A stretch of DNA of 64,000 nt. Origin: Anaerolinea sp. GTDB taxonomy: Bacteria > Chloroflexota > Anaerolineae > Anaerolineales > Anaerolineaceae. A model generated the notes under the pieces. It was given only the letters and a program-made list of their open reading frames with translations. It was not told the origin of the DNA and searched no databases. Location of the stretch: the NCBI GenBank assembly GCA_013824865.1, contig PNON01000003.1:1-64000 (forward strand). The letters run 5' to 3'. Position numbers and translations under genes: made by a program. Position 1 is the first letter of the stretch. Every line of letters begins with the position of its first letter. Below, piece by piece: positions 17,715-26,680 of the stretch.

Positions 17715-18440
17715 GTGAAACTAGAAACACCAGAAAATGTATCTGAGCAGCAACTGACCATCGATGTCCGCGAGATTGAACCCCTGCTTCAGGCACCCCC
17801 AATGGATATGAAACCCTGGCCAGGTGCCATGGTAAAGTTGAAAGATGGCCGCACCCTCTATATTCGCGAAGCCAAAATAGACGAAGCCCCCTTAATGATG
17901 GAACACATCAAGAAATACATGGATGTGGACCACGACTTCTATGATATTGTTGGCGCACGTGTTTACTCCGAAATTCTGGGTTGGTACCGCAAACGCCTGA
18001 AAGACCCCTATCACCTGGTAGGCCTTATTGATGGGCTATGGGTGGGTCTGGCCAATGGCCGTCTCATGAACGAAGATGTCAACATCTCCCTGCACACCAT
18101 GGCTCTTGCCCGTGGCGGTAGGATTGGCGCCATCATGTACTATGCCAAGGCATATTACGGGTTCGAAATCCTGGGCAACAAGGAATGGTGGGCAACCTAT
18201 GAAAGCTACAATGGCTGGATGCGCTGGGGTCTTGGCATGGCTCAGCCTTCTTACCCGTGGCCAGAATACCAGCACGAACTGGGTGGCGCACGTGTGTACT
18301 ATGTCACCAAGAAGTACTGGGACACCGCAGTCAAGAAATATATCCAGCAGATGGTCGGCGCTGATCTGGACTTCAATGTGCCCGATAGCGTTATAAAAGC
18401 AAACGCTGTCATGCGCGCCCCAGACGAAGTCACCGTATAA
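17715..18440 (+). CDS. GNAT-like protein of unknown function
   Basis: 241 residues; I cannot assign a function. After a 45-residue N-terminal extension, the stretch LKDGRTLYIREAKIDEA resembles the first strand and helix of a GNAT acyltransferase fold, and later strands (HLVGLIDGLWVGLANG) fit the same pattern. The usual acetyl-CoA pyrophosphate loop (Q/RxxGxG/A) is not convincing; the nearest is ARGGRIGA. The C-terminal half is rich in Trp and Tyr. It has its own good ribosome site (AAGGAG) 34 nt after the cyclase gene and is the last gene before a strong terminator, so it belongs to the Mo hydroxylase/decarboxylase operon. Confidence 0.55.
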   Translation: MKLETPENVSEQQLTIDVREIEPLLQAPPMDMKPWPGAMVKLKDGRTLYIREAKIDEAPLMMEHIKKYMDVDHDFYDIVGARVYSEILGWYRKRLKDPYHLVGLIDGLWVGLANGRLMNEDVNISLHTMALARGGRIGAIMYYAKAYYGFEILGNKEWWATYESYNGWMRWGLGMAQPSYPWPEYQHELGGARVYYVTKKYWDTAVKKYIQQMVGADLDFNVPDSVIKANAVMRAPDEVTV

Positions 18441-18460
18441 TCACTTCGTTTCTAAGACAT

Positions 18461-18491
18461 ACGGGTGTGGGTATCCACACCCGTTTTCATT
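18461..18491 (+). terminator. Terminator of the Mo hydroxylase/Na+ decarboxylase operon
   Basis: ACGGGTGTGG/CCACACCCGT, a perfect 10-bp GC-rich stem with a 4-nt loop, followed by TTTCATTT. It is 20 nt after the last gene and marks the 3' end of the 9.2-18.4 kb block. Confidence 0.92.
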
Positions 18492-18496
18492 TAAAC

Positions 18497-18525
18497 TTGC
18501 CCTTGAATACCCTCTAAGGTATAAT
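18497..18525 (+). promoter_or_regulatory. Promoter for the unknown gene pair
   Basis: TTGCCC and a perfect TATAAT are separated by 17 nt, directly after the terminator of the previous operon and 44 nt before the next ATG. Confidence 0.65.
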
Positions 18526-18569
18526 TACGTCGATGTTTATGAATTTTCAGATAAGGATTATGATCGGCA

Positions 18570-20156
18570 ATGCCTTCTGCCCCAATTAATAATGAAAATA
18601 ACTACTGGTTATCTTTCCAAGTCAATAATGAGGATTTGGATTTCATTAAGAACCATTTATTTGAGTTAGAAACCCCCCAAAAAATCGAAGATCTCTTACA
18701 GGCACTCGTGCTGAATCGAATTAAGATAGAAAAAGCATCACTGGCAAATCAGCAGAGTGAGAAAGGCCGGCTGTATCTTCCCAAAGATAATTACCAGATG
18801 AAGGAAAGGATCGTTTTCAGCTGTCTGAATTGGGAAACGGGTGTCGTGCTTTCTGTCCGCCCTGCATTCAACCCGGAACAACCTCCTTTTAATGTGATAG
18901 AGGTTGGGTTTAAGAACAAGCAAAAACGCAACTTTGCCTCAGGCTTTGAAAACCACCCATTAAATAACCCCCAAGAAAGTATGCCAGGGATGGAATACCT
19001 TGATCCAGACCATGTGATGAAGACCCATGGAGCGGATCTGGCAACGAAATTGAAAAATGCGATAAGGGAAGATAATGATCTGGTTTCCAGCGCTGACCTG
19101 TGGTTCCACCGCTCGCTATTGTTGGATATTAACCCCGGCCAATTGAATCTTGCAGAAGCTGTTCTAGACATGGCCGGTGGCGGTCCGCTAACAACTAACG
19201 CCCTTGCCTCCCAGCTTGATTTATCCAGTGAAGGCAATCCTGCCCTGTTGGAATTCTCCCTAAACCGCGCATTAATGGAAGACCCACGATTTGATGAGGT
19301 GGGACCGACCGGTGAAATTGTCTGGTTCCTCGAAAAGCTGGAACCAGACGATGTGCGTTCAATGCCTCTTTGTCTGCAATACAAAACCGAAGATATCGAT
19401 CATTCCCTTTTTAGCCAACAAATGCTTAAGGCAACATCCCAACTAGATGATGAGTTCGCTACTCCTCGCACAGCCGATGTTAATCCAGGCGAATTGCAGC
19501 TTGTCTTAACATATCCGCACTGGCGTGCTGGCACACTGCCAATTTCCAACCGTACCGATCATCTCTTCCCGACCGCTTTTGAGTCCCCGCGAATTAAATT
19601 CCAATTTGTGGATGCAGATTCAAAGACACCATTCTCGGGCTGGGTCGTACGTACAAATCGCTACGCAGCAGGATTAAGGCAGTGGTACCTGGATAATGGC
19701 GTCGTACCAGGAAGTATTGTCACGGTTAAGAAGGCTGACCATTCTGGTAATGTCATCATCTCAGCTAACAAACGCCGACCAACCAAGGAATGGGTTCGCA
19801 CAGCAATCGTGGGAGCGGATGGCGGAATAGTCCTTGCATTACTGAAGCAGCAGGTAACCACAGCCTGCGACGAACAAATGACCACAATTATCCCGGATAC
19901 CGAAGCCCTGGACCGTGTCTGGAATCAAATAGGTAAAGCCAGGTTGACTAATGAACAAGCAATTTTGCGGATTGCACGGGAACTCACCAAACTAAATCCA
20001 CAAGGGCATATACACGCAATTGAGTTGTACTCAACAGTAAATGTTGTGAAACGCATCCCGGTGGATGCGGTGTTTGACCAACTCATCCGGAATCCCGCGT
20101 TCAGCCATGTCGGCGATCTCTATTATCGTCTCGATAACGAAGTGCCAGTGGTGTAA
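18570..20156 (+). CDS. Conserved-looking protein of unknown function with winged-helix-like segments
   Basis: 528 residues, mostly soluble, no signal peptide, no enzyme motif recognised. Two parts look like winged-helix domains: about residues 205-260 (GPLTTNALASQLDLS ... DPRFDEVGPTGEIVWFL) and the C-terminal ~65 residues (ending FDQLIRNPAFSHVGDLYYRLDN). Both share the pattern 'hydrophobic-NPAF/DPRF-x-x-V/EVG', so one may be a copy of the other. A DNA-binding or adaptor role is possible, but this is only pattern reading. The next gene starts 2 nt after its stop, so the two are very likely a functional pair. Confidence 0.6.
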   Translation: MPSAPINNENNYWLSFQVNNEDLDFIKNHLFELETPQKIEDLLQALVLNRIKIEKASLANQQSEKGRLYLPKDNYQMKERIVFSCLNWETGVVLSVRPAFNPEQPPFNVIEVGFKNKQKRNFASGFENHPLNNPQESMPGMEYLDPDHVMKTHGADLATKLKNAIREDNDLVSSADLWFHRSLLLDINPGQLNLAEAVLDMAGGGPLTTNALASQLDLSSEGNPALLEFSLNRALMEDPRFDEVGPTGEIVWFLEKLEPDDVRSMPLCLQYKTEDIDHSLFSQQMLKATSQLDDEFATPRTADVNPGELQLVLTYPHWRAGTLPISNRTDHLFPTAFESPRIKFQFVDADSKTPFSGWVVRTNRYAAGLRQWYLDNGVVPGSIVTVKKADHSGNVIISANKRRPTKEWVRTAIVGADGGIVLALLKQQVTTACDEQMTTIIPDTEALDRVWNQIGKARLTNEQAILRIARELTKLNPQGHIHAIELYSTVNVVKRIPVDAVFDQLIRNPAFSHVGDLYYRLDNEVPVV

Positions 20157-20158
20157 AA

Positions 20159-20593
20159 ATGACAGACTCAAAATCCTTCAGCATAGTGAGACCCACAACG
20201 TCCACCTCTTTCCATATCGATTTTACTTGGTGGAAAGAACATGACAATAACTGGCGCGTCTTTTTGCATGATTATTTATGCCCTGAACATCAGGCGCTGT
20301 TCTCCATGCATGACGAAGGTACATTGATCGACTTTGTGGATCCAGTCACCGCTGAAATCCACCAAGTGGATGGCTTGCAGCAAAACTTGATGGCACATTG
20401 CTCAAAGCAGGCAGGTTTCTTGGAATCCACTCACAGCGTGGTGGACAATGTGTTCAGGATCTTCCTTTCCAATGGAAACACCCCCCTCACTCCAAACGAA
20501 TTGGCTGCACTAACCGGAAAAACAGGCGATACGCTTCTGCGCCTCCTCTCAGGCGTACGGGTGTTCATGGGAATTCGTCCCTGTCATCTGTGA
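20159..20593 (+). CDS. Small partner protein of unknown function
   Basis: 144 residues; no family recognised. It begins 2 nt after the stop of the 528-residue protein, implying translational coupling. The first ~90 residues are rich in His, Trp and Asp (FTWWKEHDNNWRVFLHDYLC). The C-terminal part (LTPNELAALTGKTGDTLLRLLSG) has the look of a helix-turn-helix. Its 3' end lies just before the tRNA-Arg promoter. The coding call rests on the long open frame and tight coupling. Confidence 0.55.
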   Translation: MTDSKSFSIVRPTTSTSFHIDFTWWKEHDNNWRVFLHDYLCPEHQALFSMHDEGTLIDFVDPVTAEIHQVDGLQQNLMAHCSKQAGFLESTHSVVDNVFRIFLSNGNTPLTPNELAALTGKTGDTLLRLLSGVRVFMGIRPCHL

Positions 20594-20607
20594 TACAATT
20601 TTTCAAC

Positions 20608-20680
20608 GCCCTAGTAGCTCAATGGACAGAGCACCGGCCTTCTAAGCCGTTGGTTGAGAGTTCGAATCTCTCCTGGGGCG
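20608..20680 (+). tRNA. tRNA-Arg (anticodon UCU)
   Basis: A 73-nt cloverleaf. Acceptor GCCCTAG/CTGGGGC has one G-U pair; D arm GCTC...GAGC; anticodon loop CTTCTAA with TCT at 20641-20643; T arm GAGAG-TTCGAAT-CTCTC; discriminator G. The first pair of the anticodon stem is a C-U mismatch. The 3' CCA is not encoded, so a CCA-adding enzyme is needed. A TACAAT box 8 nt upstream could be its -10 element. It decodes AGA codons. Confidence 0.95.
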
Positions 20681-20778
20681 CTCTTTTGGGGGGTAGGTTT
20701 CATAAAACAAACAATTATCAAAATAACCTTATATATGATAGGATTAATTGCAATCCAAGGTAAACTTTCTTAGGATAG

Positions 20779-21216
20779 ATGATGATGATGGACACGATTA
20801 GACCTATTAATCTCTTATCTTCCAGCCCGGATGAAGCTGAAAAAGACCATACTGAGACTATTAATCGCCCCACCCCCCAGAAGCATACATCCCGGCCGCA
20901 CACCTGGCACCCACCCACTGACCTTTTTGAGACAGATGCTGATTTCCTGGTGCGGGTTGAGGTTGCTGGAATGAATTCCGAAGAATTTTTCGTTAACCTG
21001 GAGGATAATCGCCTGGAAATCAGTGGTTCTAGGCCGGATATGCCTGTAAATCGTGCTTATCACCAAATGGAAATCCCATATGGTAACTTTCGGACTGTGA
21101 TTACTATTCCATCCCCAGTGTCATCTGACGCTGTGGAAGCAGAGTATCATGATGGGTTTCTATTGATCACGCTACCCAAATTGGTACCATCTATCATTGA
21201 TATCAAAGAAGAGTGA
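20779..21216 (+). CDS. Small heat-shock protein (Hsp20 family)
   Basis: 145 residues with an alpha-crystallin domain from about residue 38 to the end: PPTDLFETDADFLVRVEVAGM, NRLEISGSRP, and YGNFRTVITIP...GFLLITLPK, which match the core strands. Such proteins hold unfolding proteins in solution. The ORF begins with four in-frame ATGs; AGGA at 20772-20775 best fits ATG 20785, so the true start may be two codons in. The gene overlaps lon by 4 nt, coupling a holdase to a protease that could degrade the same clients. No CIRCE element is seen upstream. Confidence 0.9.
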   Translation: MMMMDTIRPINLLSSSPDEAEKDHTETINRPTPQKHTSRPHTWHPPTDLFETDADFLVRVEVAGMNSEEFFVNLEDNRLEISGSRPDMPVNRAYHQMEIPYGNFRTVITIPSPVSSDAVEAEYHDGFLLITLPKLVPSIIDIKEE

Positions 21217-23801
21217 AAATGCCCGCATTGAAATGGTTTGATTTTGAAGAAGATATAGACTGGATAAGGGACGAAGAGCGCGTCATGAACGACTTCCTGA
21301 CGAAACCGATTATGACGAAAGTTAACGCTAAAAAGTCGGAAGAAGAGGAAGAAATAGATCCTGAGGAGGAACTATTAGCCAACCTTCCTCAAGATATGCC
21401 AATTCTTCCATTGCGAGGCGTGGTGGTCTATCCAGATACCACTGTTCCCCTAACCATAGGCCAACCGCGCTCCATCCGCCTCATCGATGATGTTGTATCC
21501 AAAGATAGGATCATTGGCCTGGTTGCCTCTCGCGATTCTGACTTGGAAAATCCCGGTCCAGATGACCTATATTCTGTCGGCACAGTTGCAGTTGTCAATC
21601 GTCTTTTCCGCGCCCCGGATGGCACCATTCGCCTCCTTATTCAAGGCATCGCGCGGTTCAGGCTGCAAGAATTCACTCAACTGGACCCTTTCTTAAAAGC
21701 CCGCATCCAGTTGTCTCCGGAAAAACAGGAATCAGGTCTTGAAATTGAAGCCCTGGCTAGAAACGCCAGGAATCAATTTGAGCATATTTCAGAGCTTGTT
21801 CCATCCATTCCACGTGAATTGGTTGCATCCATCTCGGCTTTGGAGGACCCATTACAAACTGCTTATGTGGTTGCCAATTTCCAGCGGATGGATGTGGAAG
21901 AATCGCAAGATATTTTGGAACTTGATTCTGTTACTGATAAACTGCATAAGCTTGTCGCAATTCTCACTCGGGAAGGTGAGGTCCTTGAGCTCGGACAGAA
22001 GATACAAAATCAAGCCCGGTCAGAGATCGATAAAGTTCAGCGCGAATATTTCCTTCGCGAACAACTCAAGGCCATACAGCGCGAATTGGGAGAAGGTGAC
22101 GAACAATCCGCTGATGTGGAAGAATTCCGCCGCAAGGTGGAAGCAGCAAAAATGCCCGAGGAAGCCGCCAAACAGGCACGGCGTGAATTGGAACGGCTTT
22201 CACGGCTGCCTTCCGCCGCCGCAGAGTATGGAGTCATCCGCACCTACCTGGACTGGCTTGTCACTTTGCCCTGGACTACCAGCACCGAAGATAACCTGGA
22301 TATTGTCCATGCTCGTCAAGTTTTGGATGAAGACCATTATGGACTTAAAGATGTCAAAGAGCGCATCCTAGAGTACCTGGCGGTTCGCAAACTTCGCAAA
22401 GAACGCCGTGTGGAAGTTGAGAAGATTAAGACCCTTGATTACATCCGCAAGATGCGTGAAGGTGTGATCCTGTGCTTTGTGGGTCCTCCTGGTGTAGGTA
22501 AAACCTCCCTTGGACAATCCATTGCCCGCGCTCTTGGCCGAAAATTCATACGCATTTCGCTGGGAGGAGTTCGTGATGAAGCGGAGATCCGTGGCCATCG
22601 GCGTACATATATCGGAGCCATGCCCGGCCGAATTCTGCAAGCAATCCGCCGCTCGGAATCACGTAATCCTGTATTCATGCTGGATGAAATTGACAAACTA
22701 ACCTTCGACTTTCATGGCGATCCTGGCTCAGCACTCTTGGAAGTATTGGATCCGGAGCAAAATGCTGATTTTCGTGATCATTACCTTGAGGTAGCTTACG
22801 ACCTTTCCCAGGTTATGTTTATCACCACCGCAAACCAACTGGAAACCATCCCTGGCCCATTGTTGGATCGTATGGAAATCATTTATATCTCCGGCTACAC
22901 TGAAAACGAGAAACTGGCTATTGCCAAGAGCTATCTTATCCCGCGGCAGTTACGTGAAAATGGCCTTCGCGAAAAGGAAATCAGCTTCAAGGATGAAGGG
23001 ATAAAATCCATCATTCGTCATTACACCCGAGAAGCCGGTGTGCGCAACCTGGAACGGGAGATTGGCGCAATTTGCAGAAAATTCGTCACCCGCATGAGCG
23101 AAACCAAGGTCCGGCACCTCACTGTAAACCCGAAAAATGTCCACGATCTATTGGGAAAGCCAACACACTATGGAAATGATGAAATTGCTATTCGCACATC
23201 CGTTCCTGGTGTAGCCACCGGGCTGGCATGGACACCTGTCGGTGGAGATATTCTTTTTATCGAAGCAACCAAAATGCCCGGGGGCAAAGGATTCCAGGTG
23301 ACAGGTTCCATAGGAAATGTCATGCAGGAATCTGCCCATGCAGCCTTATCTTATGTCAGATCCAAGGCTGACCAGCTAAGAATTGCACCAAACTTTTTTG
23401 ATACGCACGATCTGCATCTGCACATCCCAGCTGGCGCTCAACCCAAAGACGGTCCTTCGGCTGGAGTCACGATGGCCACCGCCCTGGTATCACTGATCAC
23501 CGGCCGGCAGGTGGATCCACTAATGGCTATGACGGGTGAGATTACCCTGCGTGGTTTGGTGATGCCGGTAGGCGGAATCAAGGAAAAAGTGCTTGCAGCT
23601 CACCGTGCTGGCTTGCATAGGGTAATCCTCCCCCGGCGAAATGAGATCGACCTTGATGAGCTCCCAGCAGATGTTCGTGGAGAGTTAAAGTTCGTCTTTG
23701 CTGATACAGTGGATGATGTGCTACGTGCAGCGTTGCTCAAATCTATGCCAATCAAACCGCTGAAAAAGAAAACCACTAAGCCAGGGTTAAGCAAACCATA
23801 A
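21213..23801 (+). CDS. lon: Lon protease (endopeptidase La)
   Basis: 862 residues, ATP-dependent serine protease that removes damaged and regulatory proteins. Domain order: an acidic N-terminal extension of about 60 residues, LonN substrate-binding domain (from [18 protein letters not shown]), AAA+ domain with Walker A GPPGVGKT (424-431) and Walker B FMLDEIDK, then the protease domain with catalytic Ser749 in DGPSAG and Lys790 in GGIKEK. All active-site parts are intact. Starts at GTG 21213 or ATG 21219 are equally possible. The 4-nt overlap with hsp20 indicates one operon. The acidic, EEEEE-bearing extension is longer than in typical bacterial Lon. Confidence 0.96.
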   Translation: MKMPALKWFDFEEDIDWIRDEERVMNDFLTKPIMTKVNAKKSEEEEEIDPEEELLANLPQDMPILPLRGVVVYPDTTVPLTIGQPRSIRLIDDVVSKDRIIGLVASRDSDLENPGPDDLYSVGTVAVVNRLFRAPDGTIRLLIQGIARFRLQEFTQLDPFLKARIQLSPEKQESGLEIEALARNARNQFEHISELVPSIPRELVASISALEDPLQTAYVVANFQRMDVEESQDILELDSVTDKLHKLVAILTREGEVLELGQKIQNQARSEIDKVQREYFLREQLKAIQRELGEGDEQSADVEEFRRKVEAAKMPEEAAKQARRELERLSRLPSAAAEYGVIRTYLDWLVTLPWTTSTEDNLDIVHARQVLDEDHYGLKDVKERILEYLAVRKLRKERRVEVEKIKTLDYIRKMREGVILCFVGPPGVGKTSLGQSIARALGRKFIRISLGGVRDEAEIRGHRRTYIGAMPGRILQAIRRSESRNPVFMLDEIDKLTFDFHGDPGSALLEVLDPEQNADFRDHYLEVAYDLSQVMFITTANQLETIPGPLLDRMEIIYISGYTENEKLAIAKSYLIPRQLRENGLREKEISFKDEGIKSIIRHYTREAGVRNLEREIGAICRKFVTRMSETKVRHLTVNPKNVHDLLGKPTHYGNDEIAIRTSVPGVATGLAWTPVGGDILFIEATKMPGGKGFQVTGSIGNVMQESAHAALSYVRSKADQLRIAPNFFDTHDLHLHIPAGAQPKDGPSAGVTMATALVSLITGRQVDPLMAMTGEITLRGLVMPVGGIKEKVLAAHRAGLHRVILPRRNEIDLDELPADVRGELKFVFADTVDDVLRAALLKSMPIKPLKKKTTKPGLSKP

Positions 23802-23855
23802 TTTGCTGTTAACCTGCTGTAGATTTATATATATATATATTTGCTTGAATGGATG

Positions 23856-23883
23856 TTGTTAGATTATGATTATGAAGTATGAT
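23856..23883 (+). promoter_or_regulatory. Candidate promoter upstream of the PHP-AlbA gene
   Basis: TTGTTA and TATGAT separated by 16 nt, 39 nt before the GTG start. A run of alternating TA (about 23826-23841) lies just upstream. Weak to moderate sequence match. Confidence 0.35.
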
Positions 23884-23922
23884 GAATACTAAAGTGACAA
23901 ATTCAGGTAAAAAGGAACTGAA

Positions 23923-25671
23923 GTGAAAAAACAAACCAATAAAACATCCATGCGTTGGTACAATGCTGAAATTCATATTCACACCCAGGCTTCGATAGAT
24001 TTTCAGCAACCTGAAATCACATTCCTGGAAATTCTCCAACGCGCAGAGATAAAAGATATACAGATACTGGCTTTCATGGATCACAACACAGTGTCAGGAT
24101 ATCGCAAACTTCAAGAAGAAATCGACCAACTGGTATTGCTCGAAAAACTGAGCCGTTTGCTTCCAGCAGAGAAAGTAAAGTTAGAGGAATATCGCCGTCT
24201 GCTTAATAAAATATACTTGTTACCCGGGTTTGAATTCACTGCTACTTTTGGTTTTCACATCATTTCGCTCTTCTCTCCGGAAAAACCTGTACGTGAAATC
24301 GAGCATCTGCTACTTAATTTGAACATTCCTCCCGATCTTTTGGATGAAGGATCCGCCACTGTTGGTGCCACCACAGATGTCATCACTGCTTATCGGCTGA
24401 TCAAACAGGCGGGCGGTTTAACTATCGCGGCACATGCCAATTCGTCTAATGGGGTTGCCATGCGTGGCTTTAATTTTGGCGGTCAAACTAAAATTGCTTA
24501 TACGCAGGATGCAAACCTGGATGCCTTGGAAGTAACCGACCTGGATATCAAAGGTCCGCGCGCCACCGCCTGGTTCTTCAATGGCACAAAACCAGAATAT
24601 CCACGCCGGATGCACTGCATACAGGGCTCCGACTCTCATCGTTTGGTAGTAGATGCCCAGAAAAAAAAGAACCTCGGAATTGGCGACCGTACCACGGATT
24701 TCTTGCTTCCAGAATTGAGCTTCGCTGCAATTAGTGATCTTTTTAAAAGCAATGACTTTTCACGTACCCGACCGCATCGACAACAAGAAGAACCAGCTTT
24801 CGATTTTATTCAGACAGCCCTCGATGACGGACCGAATATCATCCAGGATTTCCATGAATCCATGTCTCCCAAAGGAGGCAAGCTATACGCAGTTGTCTCT
24901 GATATCTGTGCTTTTGCCAACACCAATGGCGGAACCCTCTACCTGGGTGTCAGCCACGATCAACACAAGTCACCGGCAGGCATCCCAGATATTGAAAATG
25001 CAGCTTCTACCCTGGAAAAGGAAATTAATAACAAGATATCCCCGCCACTTCACTGCACTATAGACATTAATGATTATAAAGGCAGTAAGCTATTGCGAGT
25101 TCTCATCCCTCGCGGGGATGATCCGCCTTATGCCGTGGATGATAATAAGATCTACATCCGCGATGAAGCAGAAACCGGGCTGGCTGTTCGTGATGAGATC
25201 GTTAGTCTTGTGCTGCGCCGCGGGAATCCGTTCTTGCAAGAATCCACCAAGCCAATCTCATCCCTGGACGACCATCAACAGATTCAGCCTCGAGTCCAAG
25301 AAGTCGAAAACCACCAGGATGCAGCGCCACGGACTGGCGTTGAAGTTCTTCCTTTGGATATCCGTAATGGAGTGAAGTATTATTCTATGCGTGATCTTCG
25401 CAACGGGAACATCGTCAAGAATGTCACCCGTTCTTCTGCACGCCGTTTATGGCATTATGCCATTGATAAATATGAAGAGTTGAACGCCAAGCCGGATGCA
25501 CATCCCATAGAGTGGAGTGGTGATTTTGGTATAATCACCCGTTCTGACCAGAAAAAGGTCTCCTTTTACGACCTGGTTATGAGAGAAGGCAAGGATTATC
25601 GCTACTTCTTTGGCGTGACCCCCAATGGCATTCACAGTGAATGGAAAAAGCTGACGGGTATGGAAGATTAG
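23923..25671 (+). CDS. PHP-domain metal hydrolase fused to an AlbA_2/Schlafen-like DNA-binding domain
   Basis: 582 residues. Residues ~10-265 are a PHP domain: H18-I-H20, MDHNT, AAHANSS and GSDSH supply the metal-binding His and Asp residues typical of PHP phosphoesterases. Residues ~310-430 match the AlbA_2 (divergent AAA_4) domain: FHESMSPKG...[18 protein letters not shown], then [14 protein letters not shown] final ~110-residue domain ends in [14 protein letters not shown] and is not recognised. AGGAA precedes the GTG start by 9 nt. The fusion suggests a nucleic-acid-directed phosphoesterase, perhaps in repair or defence, but no assay or known homologue supports that here. It is followed 2 nt later by a GNAT gene. 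Confidence 0.8.
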   Translation: MKKQTNKTSMRWYNAEIHIHTQASIDFQQPEITFLEILQRAEIKDIQILAFMDHNTVSGYRKLQEEIDQLVLLEKLSRLLPAEKVKLEEYRRLLNKIYLLPGFEFTATFGFHIISLFSPEKPVREIEHLLLNLNIPPDLLDEGSATVGATTDVITAYRLIKQAGGLTIAAHANSSNGVAMRGFNFGGQTKIAYTQDANLDALEVTDLDIKGPRATAWFFNGTKPEYPRRMHCIQGSDSHRLVVDAQKKKNLGIGDRTTDFLLPELSFAAISDLFKSNDFSRTRPHRQQEEPAFDFIQTALDDGPNIIQDFHESMSPKGGKLYAVVSDICAFANTNGGTLYLGVSHDQHKSPAGIPDIENAASTLEKEINNKISPPLHCTIDINDYKGSKLLRVLIPRGDDPPYAVDDNKIYIRDEAETGLAVRDEIVSLVLRRGNPFLQESTKPISSLDDHQQIQPRVQEVENHQDAAPRTGVEVLPLDIRNGVKYYSMRDLRNGNIVKNVTRSSARRLWHYAIDKYEELNAKPDAHPIEWSGDFGIITRSDQKKVSFYDLVMREGKDYRYFFGVTPNGIHSEWKKLTGMED

Positions 25672-25673
25672 TA

Positions 25674-26102
25674 ATGAGTGAAGTCAGTATCCGTGAATTC
25701 ATCTTCCCAGATGATTATTTAGTATGTGCAAGCTTATGGAAAAATTCCGCACCCGGTGTGGTTTTTGCCCAATCAGATGCGCCAGAGGAAATCCAGAAGA
25801 AACTGAATTATGCACCGGAGCTATTCCTTGTAGCCGAATTTCAAGATCAGGTGGTGGGAACTGTGATCGGCGGGTATGATGGTCGGCGGGGTATGCTATA
25901 TCACCTGGCAGTCACAAAAGAGATGCAAGGAAAAGGAATCGGGCGCAGCCTATTGGCAGAAGTTGAAAAACGTCTGCGTGCGCGGGGGTGCCGAAAATGC
26001 TATTTGATGCTCACTCCAGATAATCTTTCAAAGCTGGATTTTTATCGTAAAAGTGGCTGGGACCTCATGGACGTCACCGTCCTCGGAAATGAATTCAAAT
26101 GA
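25674..26102 (+). CDS. GNAT-family N-acetyltransferase
   Basis: 142 residues. The acetyl-CoA binding motif is clear: LYHLAVTKEMQGKGIGRSLL, followed by EKRLRARGCRKCYLMLTPDN and a C-terminal FYRKSGW. This resembles small single-domain acetyltransferases of the YpeA/RimI type; the substrate is unknown. The ORF track starts at 25641 inside the previous gene; ATG 25674, just after its stop, is the natural start with GGAAG 8 nt upstream. Its stop overlaps the following mogA/moaB-like gene by 4 nt. Confidence 0.85.
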   Translation: MSEVSIREFIFPDDYLVCASLWKNSAPGVVFAQSDAPEEIQKKLNYAPELFLVAEFQDQVVGTVIGGYDGRRGMLYHLAVTKEMQGKGIGRSLLAEVEKRLRARGCRKCYLMLTPDNLSKLDFYRKSGWDLMDVTVLGNEFK

Positions 26103-26605
26103 AAGATATAACCTTTGCAATCATTACAATTTCCGACAGATCCTCTCAGGGTGAACGACCTGACCTATCCGGTCCTGCATTAGTAGAATATATCCATTCC
26201 CAACAAGGACTTGTGAAATTCACCAGCATCATCCCGGATGAGATAGGCAGAATTAAGTCCGAATTGAGCTTTCTTTCAGCTAATCCAGAAATCCAGATTA
26301 TCCTGACTTCTGGAGGAACGGGACTATCTCCCAGGGATGTGACACCCCAGGCCACGCTTGAAGTCGCGGACGTAATCGTGCCCGGGATCAGCGAATACAT
26401 CCGCTACAGGAGCATCGAATTCACTTTGCACGCCATGTTATCCAGGGGTGTGTGCGTGGTAAAGAACCAGAGTCTCATCATCAATCTGCCTGGCAGCCCA
26501 AAAGGAGCCTTGGAAAGCCTGCAAATGGTGGAAGCCATACTGCCTCATGCAATTGCGCAGCTTCGCAACCTTCCCAACGCGCAAGATCACACGTTGAAAC
26601 ACTAA
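26099..26605 (+). CDS. Molybdenum cofactor biosynthesis protein (MogA/MoaB family)
   Basis: 168 residues of the MoCF_BD fold. MogA adenylylates molybdopterin before molybdenum insertion; the related MoaB has a similar role in some lineages. Motifs: ITISDRSSQGERPDLSGP at the N-terminus, LTSGGTGLSPRDVTPQA in the middle and INLPGSPKGALESLQ near the end, which form the MPT-binding site. It would serve the molybdenum hydroxylase encoded 13 kb upstream, although the two are in separate operons. It overlaps the GNAT gene by 4 nt. Confidence 0.88.
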   Translation: MKDITFAIITISDRSSQGERPDLSGPALVEYIHSQQGLVKFTSIIPDEIGRIKSELSFLSANPEIQIILTSGGTGLSPRDVTPQATLEVADVIVPGISEYIRYRSIEFTLHAMLSRGVCVVKNQSLIINLPGSPKGALESLQMVEAILPHAIAQLRNLPNAQDHTLKH

Positions 26606-26641
26606 TAATTTTTCCAATTCACCTGTCAGGGCTGCACCTGT

Positions 26642-26680
26642 CCAGACTACCTGACCAGACTACCTGTCAAGACTACACCT
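26642..26680 (+). repeat. Short 13-bp tandem repeat upstream of efp
   Basis: CCAGACTACCTG occurs at 26642-26653 and again at 26655-26666, followed by a diverged copy (CAAGACTACACCT) at 26668-26680. Related ACCTGTC(A/C) pieces appear just upstream. The array ends at the -35 box of the efp promoter. It is too short and spacer-less for a CRISPR. Confidence 0.6.

Noticed and set aside
18791-19384. 197-residue minus-strand ORF
   Set aside because: Lies opposite the 528-residue protein, which has promoter and coupled partner; no motif.
21739-22371. 210-residue + strand ORF inside lon
   Set aside because: Frame-shifted shadow of lon; no motif.
23826-23841. Alternating TA tract as an origin or mobile-element scar
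   Set aside because: A short simple repeat with no flanking duplications or DnaA boxes.
26642-26680. CRISPR-like repeats
   Set aside because: Repeats are 13 bp, directly adjacent and without spacers.
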